Assembly (NCBI RefSeq): GCF_048771995.1
Contig: NC_133036.1
Coordinates: forward strand, 15,903,001-15,967,000
DNA: 64,000 nucleotides
Direction of reading: 5' to 3'
Source: Taeniopygia guttata
Lineage: Eukaryota; Chordata; Aves; Passeriformes; Estrildidae
Positions within the stretch are counted from its first letter, which is position 1. Each line of letters starts with the position of its first letter. The notes under the pieces are model-generated. The model searched no databases. It was given only the letters and a program-made list of their open reading frames with translations, and was not told the DNA's origin. This document shows positions 50,801-62,800 of this stretch, piece after piece. Position numbers and translations under genes: made by a program.

Positions 50801-53800
50801 AACTGCCACAGGCACCTTGCCTAGCAGAGTCTGCACTACACAGAATGGGCTACATGGTTCAAAAGGACACCAGGTACACACCCTATTCACCCTATTCTGT
50901 ATAGGATCTGCATTTCTCTGCACCTGGCATCAACGGGATACCACAGCTGAGTGGTCAATATCTCAAGTAAAGGATCAGATGTATCTAGCCACAAAACCAA
51001 TTCCAGGCTCTCGGTGCTTAGCATAAAGTGTTGTTCTGTTTCCATCTCCTAAGCGAGTGTTTCTCTGAGCTGTCCGTGGCTCGGGTGTCACTGTCTGTGA
51101 GGGTGCCCTCACCTGCAGGGTGATGTGCTCGTCCCTGGCCCGGGACAGCACGGTGGCGATGACGCCGTGGGGCTGCCGTGTGCGCACCAGGGCCTGCAGC
51201 AGCGTCCTGCGGGCAGACACACTGACAGGCAGCTGGTAGCGGATGTGGCTGCCTGCCTCAAACCTGTACTCCTTGGCCACTGCAAGGGAGAGAAACCTTT
51301 TTAAACCATCTCCTTGTTATTGCTCTTAATGTCAGAATAAGTGTTGAAAGTAAAGGGAAACAATTGCGATGCACAGCATGGATCCGTGAGACAATTTGTC
51401 CTTTGGGACATACTCCTGTATTTATTTCCACAGCTTCTCTAGTCACTCTCATGCTTTATTTCCCTCTGTAAAGAGGTGTTCTCCCACCCAACTTGATCCT
51501 GCTAATGGCTCCTCCTTACAGTGCTCACAAGGGGTGACAGCCGGGAAGCAGCACCTCTGGGCCAAGACAAGAGCCTGCAGACCAAGTACCACAATGAAAT
51601 TTCAGAACCTGCTATTTTATAATTGTATTTCTGCTGCAAACTTAGGCTCCATGAGAGTTAAAATTCCTACTATTTCCAAAGCACAGATCCTTAAGCCAGC
51701 AGAATCTCTTCCTGACACCAAGCGAGCAGTGATTTCTAATTCCAGTTGCATGGTTCTAGTTCTTCACAGAAAGTGGTACTGGCACACTCATATTTTTTAG
51801 GTTATTAGATATTTCTGAAAGTGTAAACAGATGCAAATCAAACAAATGTAATAAAAAAAAAAACTTTTTTCACAATTTCTTGTCAGGCAGCCATGTCATT
51901 ATGCAGTCACTGCACAACACCCTCAGGATTAAAGAAATTATCCTGTACTGAGAAAGCAATTTCTCAAAGGGAATTAGAAAAGAAATTGTTGAAAATCACA
52001 GGCAACTACACTGCAACACGGCTTTACAAAATATCATATAAAACCATCTCAACTATCATTATCTGCAAATATTTGAAGTTTCCTGTACTGTAAAATTTAG
52101 CAGCGTACACTAATGAAACAGAAAAGCAGGGTTCACCTTTATCACATCGATAGCCGTGGTAGCCTGGCAAACAGTGACACGCAAACGAGCCCCAGTCCCC
52201 AAGGCACCTCCCGTGGGCACCACAGGAGGAAGATCCCATGGTCTCACAGCTCCCATCCGTCAGGGTGCAGCCCGGGAAGCTGTTCAGCGACTCTGCGGGA
52301 AACTGAAGGTCATACACCTTCAAGAGACAATTTGTGATGCAAAATATTATTTGAGAAACATATTTTATTTTTAAACAGAAATAGCTGCACCACTTCACTG
52401 TCTGTTCCTCATCTGCATTGCTTAAGTTACTAAGTTTGCTTTTTGACATTCAGACTTCAGCTGATTTTATCATGAACATATTTTGCCTTTGAATAAAGTC
52501 AACTGACTACGAAAACAAAAAAAAACCCCTAATACTTCCTAACAAGGCAGACAGCTGGCATAAATATACTGTTATACAACTGGCATTCAGAAGTTCCCTG
52601 AATGCACAAAGAAGCTTGGAAAACAGATGCATGAAAAAGGGGATAAGCAAACACACAACTCCTGCCTCATTCATACATCTCCTTCTATTGAGAAATAACT
52701 TTTTAAGGTACTAATTCTAATTATCACAGAAAAACCCAGAATTTTCTTGTATTTTACACTGATCTGTGTAGGCATTGAATACATTGATAGAAGCAGATGT
52801 TTCATGTATAATACGAACAAATCTCCCAAAAGTTTAATAAAGAAGTTTTTTCTCTGCTGAAGCAAACATTACTCTGCTCTTACCTGAGTATCCAAGATGA
52901 AATTGCGCAAGCAACCAGAAAAATGTTTGTGTAGCAACTGTGGGTAGGAATATGGTAATGACTCTTTCACACCACCCAGCTGGAGAACAGGGTTCACATT
53001 CAAATACCTTTAAAAATCATATCAATAATAAAAATAGATGTGCATCTACCTTCAAACATAGGCAGATAAATAAATAAATAAATACACCACTTTTCCAAAT
53101 AATAAAGGCTTTATAACATAACAGTAGAACACAGCTATTTTATCTTCTCTCTCTGAAATAAAGCTCTTTATTTTAAAGGGTACTTTTTAAACGTGACAGT
53201 GAAACCTGCTGTAAGTTTAACTGTGGGACACTATTACATTTTGGATATGTTTGCATTCAAATCAGAAACAGCTGTGATATTCTACACACCATATTTTCCT
53301 TCAAGTGCTCTGTGTGTACACAGACATCCTATGCTGTAGGAATACTACAAAAAAGGCTGTTCTGTGAATGACAAAACTCAGAAATCTAACAGTTGGGTTC
53401 ATGTGGTCTAAAAGGCATGGTAAACATGTCCAAGTTCTGCATTTCATCTCTCCAAGCCAAAGAACTCCATGCATTTTTGACCTCATACTTTCTTTTTCCC
53501 AGAGTTATCAATTAATTTCTTTTGTTTTCATTTGTCCTTATATTTTTCCCTTTCTTTGTGCTCCTTTCATGACCAGGAGAGCTCCATGCAGCTGCGGACA
53601 AGGCTTAATCCCAATGCTCATCAGAATGCTTGCTTGGATTATCTATTCCACAGCTAAAGTATCTTTGTTAGTACAAACGTTTCCCTAAAATATAACCTGA
53701 CTATTCCTTACTGTAACTTTAGACCCTGTACAGAAGAGATTGTCTAAATCCTCTTTGTACCATTCTTTTATACACACAGAGACTTATCATCTCTCTCCTC

Positions 53801-56800
53801 AGTTTTCCTTTCTTTCTGTTAACTGACCTCAATTCCTTCATTCTTGATTCCTACTCTCAGGGTGAGTTGATCAGTCACTGCTCTACTCTGGACTGTACCC
53901 AGCTGCTCCTTGTCCACCCTGCACTGTGGGGCACCAACTGCCCCCAGGATTCTGATGTCAACTGGCCTAAATTTGGGAGGTTTTAAAGAGCAGGCTCACA
54001 GTGACTTGATAAACGAGAGAAATCCCACAAAAGCGCCAGTAATAGCCACAGAGTTTTGGGGTTGACAATTAGTACTGCAACACTACTCAGTGGAAGACTG
54101 GTTCCTTAAAATTTGTTTAGTTCTTTGAGGTCCAGGCTTGGTGAGAAAAGAGGAAATGCTTTTTATGCTCCTAACCATCAATAACTCTGCTTCAGTCTAA
54201 CAGGTCAAGTGTTTACAGGCTTAGAAAGAACTGCCTGCCAGGGAAGCTCCAGGAACGTACCTTGCTCTCCGTGGGACAGACCCCAAGACTTGGCAGTTCG
54301 TGCGATCCTCAGTGGACAGCCAGCGGCCAACGCCTTCGATCTCGGACAGCGCGGCGGCGCTGCAGCCATCCAGGGTGAAGCGGACAGCCTGTGCCACACA
54401 CAGCACACCCAGCTGGCTCCTGCTGCACCCACCCTCCGCTTCTACCTCCTGCACACTACCCAGCCAAAAGGGCTGGGGTCTCCCTGTTCTCTTTATCTTG
54501 CAATAGCCATTAGAGCTAAAATGGAGCCATTTAACAAAAATAGGCACTTCTCAACTTTATTTGTGCTTCTGAGTATTTTAACCACTCACACAAGACCTAT
54601 AGCTGCATTTGCAAGTAAATAAATATCTGCTTTTTGTGCATAAGTAATGGATTCCAGTGGCCACGTTCTACATGTGCTGCAGCAGAGCTTAGAAAAGGTA
54701 AAGATTGCAGAATATGGATTACGACATCAGTGGATGTGGAATTCACAATAAGGTCACCCCAAAATTTCTATTACTCATCAAACCTACACGATCGGTTAGG
54801 ACAATACCTATTGTCTGTTCTTTATTGAAAGGCTGTTTTTTCTACCCTCCTGTCTCTGCACAGGGAAATATTTTTAGAAATATTAATGTCCTGATGTGGG
54901 AAAGAAAAAAATCCAATAACTGACCTGACCATTGGTTCTGACTTCCAGTCGATGCCACTTCTTGTCTGCTACATTCACGTGACTTGGAAACTGCAGGACC
55001 ACAGAGCCTGAGCCATGGCTCATCTTCAGCACAGGAATACCACCAGAGAGTTCTAATACAGCATGAACAAGAAATTCCACATCAGCTACAAAATGTCACT
55101 TTTGGGTATCTCAGCAGTTAGTGACTGTACTGATTTAATGGATATTGCTAGTGCCATACAGGGGGGTCACTACAGAAATAACTAGAATTATACCCTATGT
55201 CTTCTATTAAGCAGAAGTACTCATTCAGTATATTATTTACTTATACACTTTAGATTATTCCACTTCTCTGTCAAAATACTGAAACTAATTCCTGAGAAGC
55301 AATCTGCAATTTTATGATGCTCTAAAACAATTAATATATGTATGTTTCTTCTTTCTCATCTTCTACTCAAATTTACAAGCAACTGCAAAGCAACGAAAAA
55401 AAAATAGGTAAATTATTAACTATACAACCACATTACCTTTCAATTAATCAGGACTATATAAAATGCCAACCATACTGTTAATCTTGTGTGCTAATTTACA
55501 AAAAATAAGCAGCAGTAACCTTTTTAATATGTGTCAACGTAAAGCATTAAGTTCTACTTGTAGATGAATCTTCCCACAATGGCACGTGGGGCTGGATTCA
55601 TCCATCACATCATTGCCAGTTTCAAAAAATCTGCAAAATTGTCCCAAGACCAAAGGGAGTTTAAGTGGATTTCTTTTCTCACTAAACTAGATAAGAATGA
55701 CATGCAACTAAGACTGCACTACTCATGTAATACCTATCTTCAAAGCACCTAAATTCCTTTATAGCACTACAGATTTCTAGGCAGATTGTATATATATATA
55801 TATATATCAATGTGTTTTGCTGTCCCCTTCATTTCTACAACTCTGTGATGAACCCAAAGCCAGAGGTGCAGACTCTAAAAATAGACATCAAAGGAGAAAG
55901 ACTTGTTAGGAAATGCTTCAAAATATTTTTACACCACAAAATAAATTAGCTCATTAAATGGAAAGACAGAATCCATAGTCTAATTGTTACACTGGTCACA
56001 AACAATCCATTCTCAAAAGACATTGAATTTTTCCACACCCTTTTGCAGAAGTACCTATTGCAATAAAGTTTTCTGTGCTCCCTGGTTCTGGATTTGATAA
56101 AGGGCCACTATATAGTAAAAGTCCATCTGGAACCACAGTAATAAATTCTAGAGAGAGAGAGCTTTCAAAACAAGGTCTGATGGGACGAAACCATGCATAA
56201 CCATTTCCATGGAAACTGTGCTTAGTCTGCTGGCAGTCTGGTCCATGAAAGGAAGCAGGACAAAGACATCTGAAAGACCATAAACAAAAGAAATAGTCAA
56301 AATTCACCCATGTTCAGTTGTTTTTTGGTTCTGCATGCAGCAAATGCAGAACTTAAATCACAGTTAAAAAATCAGCAAAACACAGATTTTAGCAGAATTT
56401 TAGGTGTGTTTGGCAATTATTAAAATGCTCTAAGAATACAAAGTCTTTTTGCTCCTTATACTAACTCCCTCAAAAAAAAAAAAAGTATTTTTGATGCCAA
56501 GTTTTTGAGAACAATGAACTTTTTTCCTAAATATCACAGAACATCAAATATCAATTTATTCCAGAGTGAACTTGGGGATGTTAATTCCTGGCTGGAATTA
56601 ATTTCACTAAGGGAATACTGCTGCACACCAGGTGATGTTATAATAAAGCAAGTTTATACTCGAATCCTTTTTAGGCTCCTTATTACCCATTGTTTGAACT
56701 ATATTTCACTCCTACATCCCTACTGCTACCACTGATATTCACCTTTATTATTGTTATTATTATTCAGCTCTCCTGGAAAAGAGAAAAAAACAAGGCACAC

Positions 56801-59800
56801 ATGCCTTCATCCTGAATTAGGTGCTCTTAACAAATGAGAAGTGTTAATTATGTGTTCCCCAAGATTTTCTTTGTTACTCTTGCACTTTTTGGGACCACAG
56901 CCCCATCGAGGCCATCAGGAAGCCCCTGCTGCTGTTAGGTTTACACCGCAGTGCACTTGTGAGGTTTTTCTGTTTCTCCTCCAGTCAGAAGTGCATTTGT
57001 GGTTATTTCAGGCAGGTACTGCATAAGCACCACTCCACACTTTAAGAGCAGAGGGCAGCAATGATGTGCAGGGCAGGTTTGCTCACCTGTAGCCGTTCAG
57101 AGTGTCGACACACAGGCCCCCGTTGAGGCAGGGGCTGCGGGGGTAGGAGGAGCAGGGCTGGTGCAGGCGCTCACGGGCAGAGCAGGAGCAGAGCCCGTGG
57201 CTGGAGGTGCTCAGGGACACGAAGGACACGCTCCCCGTGTCCATCACTGTGGGGATGTCGCTCACACTCAGGTGGTTTGTGCAGCCCTCACTGCAGTTGG
57301 CGCCCCTGCATTCATCAACATCGATCTGGGAAATGTTCAGTTGTAGAGCTGACTGCATCTAAGAGAAAAGACAGTACCACTGCCACCCAATGAAGGCTTT
57401 TACCTCAATTCTGAAAAATCAAAGCCATCAGACACTTAATTCAGTGTTTAGTTTCTTGAGTGTTACTTAGAAACATCCCTGGTTATACAGGCAAGAAAAG
57501 TCATTTGAAAAACTCAGGAAACATTTCATTAAAAATTTACAGCAGCATTTTGTAAAAACTTGATCATTGACATGATTGATTGTGAACATGTTGAATCTGT
57601 ATGGGTCTAATAACATTATTTTCAATGACCAAAGCTCTGAGAGCAGTGACACTCCTCAGAACTGCAGCATCTGCATCACACCTGTCTGCATGACAACAGC
57701 AACAGGAGTGTTTCAGCTCAAACAGGGTAAATCCTTCCTCAGCAGTAACACCCAGATACTATTGCTTACATTCTCTCACACAAAAGGACACAACAAAATG
57801 CAAGGCTGAGCCGAGCTGCTTTCAATAATCATGTCCACAGACATGACAAGACAACTTTGTAGCAACTTGGATTCAGTCTAACGTTTTGTGCCCCATAAAT
57901 TTACATTTCATGTCAAGCTGTCTGCAACAAAACACAGTCAGTTCAGCATACCTGATACTGTACTCTATGCTGCATTAACCTTTGCTAGTTCACTGTGTTT
58001 ATTGTTAATTGGGGTTGCACCTGAAAGCCCAAGTACCAAATAAAAAGAGCCTCAGTATAACCTCAGCTCTGGTAATGTGGGAATAGTGACTCTGAGACCA
58101 CAACTTCCATTCCAAATGGAGCAAGGAAGCTGGGAGGGAGGGATGGAAGGGAGTTGCTTACCGTGTGAGAAAAGAACAGAACTGCCATTGGCCCTGGCTT
58201 TTTGTCCTTCAGCCTGCACCCCTAAATTATCACAGTTTGCTCCTTCCACTTATTTGGGAATTTTGCACAGGTGTCTGTTATAGAGCTTCAGAATCTGATC
58301 AGTATTTGGTGATTCAAATACACTGAAATGTGTATTTAGTACCCAAACCTGAGTTTGGGTGAGTGAGGCAAAAGACCTCACTACTCTCACAATGGTACAC
58401 AAATAAACAAGGTATACAAATGTTAAACTAACAACACTAAAGCTTTAGGTATTTAATATGGAGTTTTTTTCCCAAATGGTAAAACACATGGCAGATATCT
58501 TAAACATAAGCTTTGAAAATATAAGAAAAAACAAAAACATAAAAAACATAAATACTAAAGTGCTTCTATTTTTTTCTCATTTGTGTAGTCATCTCAGTTC
58601 ACCACCGTCAGAACTTTGATCTTTATAATCCTTTGTCTCTATATTCTTAAATATCATAACATGTATTGCTGCCCATGCCCCCAAAGGCACAGAGTATACT
58701 TTGTAATGACATGATGCACAGTCAATGCAGGTCTGTGTCTGATGCCCACATTTGTCACCATAAGTGGAGGGTCTGTAATGCACATTTAGACATCTAGGTA
58801 ATACTGTTATTGAACAACTGTATAAAAACAACCTTGGCTCCCTTTAAAAAGTATTAGGATCGATTATTTTTCTGCTAAATAAAAGTTTCTGTTGTAAAAC
58901 TATATCCCCAGAGGGTAATGCAAACGTATTATTTATGTAGAAATTCAATGAATAATTCCAGTGCTAATTACTTATTTTCTATATTTATAGTTATACACAT
59001 AGAAAAACTGCTGGAGGAATTCTCCAGCTATGATTGGTTTTCTGTAAACTATTGGTGATTACTCACCAGAGCTATTAATTAAATATCGAAAGGTGACATA
59101 TAATTAATAAAAACATATATTTTCATTAAAATAAGTGAAGTAATACCCTTGTTACCATTTTGATGAATTCAGGTGTCATGCATTATGGCAGAGAATATTT
59201 GAAATCTATAGGATTTTCTATCTTATCATAGCAGTAATTCAATAAATATGTAAAAGAAGCAGTCATTACCCTTCATGAATACTCTCTGTCTCTGGCATTC
59301 CCTATTTGGTCACTCTGAAGAATCTCAAAATCCACAGAGCAATTCAAGATACACCAAGAAGGAGGCAGGGACTAAGTTAAGACAGCCCTGTTTGGTTCCC
59401 AGACTCAGGCAGACTCCGCCATATTCACACAAATGGAAAGTTCTGATTTCTCTTTGGAAAAATCATCCATATGATGTACCATATATTAAACCCACACATG
59501 GCCAGGGCAAGTGAAAAGCTGAGCAGTGTCACTTTGCCTTTGTGCAGGGCTACAGAAAAATCCAGCTGTGGCCAAGACAGGCTGTGTCTGTAACTGAGTC
59601 AGAGAGCAGGAGAGTTAGGGAACACCAAGAAGGGGAGGAAAACATCTTCCATCCAAAAAACTATTTTCCCCTGACAACAGTAAAAGTTGGGGGAAGGTGT
59701 CACTTTGTATTTGAAGATGTCCTTTGGTGAGATGAATGCAACCACAGGACTGGTTGTCTCCATCTCACTTACCTGTTCCAACTGTTCCCTAATCCACACA

Positions 59801-62800
59801 TTCCTTCCAGCAGGACTTTTCCTCTAAGTGCCACCTCTTTGTACTGTAGAATTTCTGTTAGGGTGACATCAAGCCTCCACTCTAAGTGTCTAAGCACAAG
59901 CTGATGTGGGGATTTGGGGATGACACAGTGAAACACTGACTGGAGAAAACACAGGTATCTACCCCATGGCAGCACTGCAGACCCATTTTTCTGCAGCTCT
60001 CTAGTGACTATCCCCTGAACCAGAAGTTAGTACAACCACACCACACCAGCATATATGGCACTAAAAAGAAGGGAGAAAGCTTGAATTAAACACTTGTTTT
60101 TACCCTGAGTGAAGCAATAAAACCCTTATCTGCAGATGCAGTATAGTTTTCCACTGAGGTTTGGGATACACACCCTGCAAACTCAGTGTTTGGCTGAGCT
60201 CCACAGAGGAGAACCAACCTCAGTTTTGAACGCTGCCATCTCCGCATGCAGTTTCTCAGGTCTGTAATAGGCCGAGCCAGCACGGACTGCAAATCTCACA
60301 TCTGTCTGTCTGCCATCCCTGCCCATCACACTGAAGACAATCACATCACTCAGCTTTGCAGGTAACAGTTTTGCAAGGAACTCCTTGAGCTCGCCATGCC
60401 TCGTTTTGCCATGTTCATCTCTCCTTATGAACTCCTCTGCTGTGACACCTGGTCAGGGGATTCAAAAGTAGATAAACCTGAACACCTGGGAGCTCACAGG
60501 TTACTTTCTCAATTTATCTCTTATTTAACAATATGGAAACATGCCAGAAAGTAGCCTACAGTGATAAGCAAATCGAGTATTGATTTAGTAATACCTACAC
60601 CACGTAAACATTCAGTTAAAGAAGCATCTGATCTAAAATCTCACCAGCAAATAAAACCAACCTGAGAAACGCACAGTGGCTGAGTTTTGTACAGCTTCAT
60701 TTTCCAGGTCTCTGACATGGACTTGTACTGTAGATATAACATCAGGACAAACTCCATCAGAAACTCTGACTCTTAAGTTGTATATTCCCTGAGGAGTGTA
60801 ATCCACCATCAGCAAAGACCCAGTCCTCTGATTTAATCTGAAAGATCTAGACAGAAACCTTCAATTAGAAAATCTTAACAAATCAAAGTTGAGGACTCAC
60901 TTTATTCATTAACACCATTCAGAAGGCTTTAAATGTTACTGTGAAGGTTACAGGGCCAAAACATAGGGGAATTATCCAACAACCTCAGAAAAGCATTTCA
61001 GCCACCTAAACTGAGAAATTGCAATCTGCAGGTATTATACAGAGATGTTCCTTCCACTCAGCCTTTCCCAGAGTTGAACAAAAGCAATTTGAACTTGCAA
61101 TTTGAATTTGTGCAGTTGAACTAGGTGGGTCAACAATCATCATGGGCAAGCCTCTGAGGTCAGAATAGGGAGTGAAAAAATCACACTGATCATTCCAGGT
61201 TCTCACATCTCTATCTGGAACAGGGTAAGTCTGTATAAAATCTCTCACACGATCTTCACTGGACAACTCAAAGGGCCAGTAATTAGCAATCATGGAAATC
61301 TTCCCATGACCATTATTATGGAACAGTGACCTCTTAGCATAGAAACAGGCAGAGGGGGCTGCTGATGGACAGAAAATCTTTAATTCTGGGCTACATAAAG
61401 CTTTTGAACTTTTAGTCATAGCACAGACTAAAATTCACTTTCACATCCATTTTTTCCCTTTCAGACAGCATATAGTTATGCCCATAAACCATCTCACTTT
61501 ATAATATGAACAAATAATGTCTAAGTAGGAATTAAGGGTCCAATTCAACATTTCAATTAACAAAAAAAACCTCCACTAATCTGAGTCATGGTTTTCACAT
61601 GAAATTGTAAATTTAGCCATCAAAGGAGAGCACCAAATTCCCCTCCACTTTTGATGAAATTATCCCTTCTTTGCTTTTAAATTCAGGATTTGTATTCCAT
61701 CAACCCTAACGTCTGAGAGCAAGACTTTGGACTCTGTCTATTTTTAAACTAGAGCTTACAGAATGCACATTTTAAAGTAAATTAACTATGACATCTGACT
61801 AAAAATGAACATCATGGTGTGATTTTGCATTGTCTTGCAAAAAATATTTCATGCAATGATTTCTTAATACCTAGTAACCCAAGTGAAAAAGAGCATTCAA
61901 AAGGTACATCCCTTAATACACTCAATAACCCTGGCTTTATGCACATCCTGAACACAGAGAAATACATGGTGAGAAAATAATTACACAAGCATAAATATTA
62001 CTCATTTTGACAGAAATACAATCCTCACTTGAGCAGTTTTCCTTCAGAGAGAAATGTTTTATTGTCCCAGTCATCCTGATCTGGTGCAAACACTTCCCCA
62101 AGCACTGTTGTTGACCATTTTCCTGTTGAGATAAATTACAATAAATCTGCATTTAATTTTTGCTTTTCAGTACACTTTATATTCTGTGACATTCATTACT
62201 GCATTTATTATTTTCAGACTCCTGCTCAATTTAGTGATGGTTATGATCCGAGATTCTTAAAACAATGCATAGCTTGTCATATGATTTCTGCCAGTTCTGG
62301 CAATGTGAGCACAGTGGAGATGCCACATGAAAGAAGAAAAGCAGGAACTAGCACAAAACAACACCAGAATCATACATAAATACAACTCTCTAAAAAACTC
62401 CCTGACAAAACAAAAATTAAAAATCATCACATCAGGAGTTAATTCCAAATGTTTCATTGCTACTCTATTATTTTGAAGAGCACAAGTGGAACACAGCAAA
62501 AGAGGGAGAGCTTCTTATGGGGTACAGCTGGGAGAGAAGGAGCTGATTAGGGCAAGGAAAAGGGCAAGAAGACACCAGGCTGGGCCAGATCTTGGTGATT
62601 TTTTCAGGCCCTTGGGAGCTGGCACAGAAGTGGAATATTCAATCAATTTTTTTAAAACAGCAGAAGGAACAAATCCAGCGAAGGATACTTCTGAAATTCA
62701 CAGTCCAGGTTCAACAACATGGGAAATTTTTAAGATTCAAATCTGGAGCCAAGCCAACCTGGATGCTTCATTCTCTCATTTTTACAGTATGATCTGGTCA

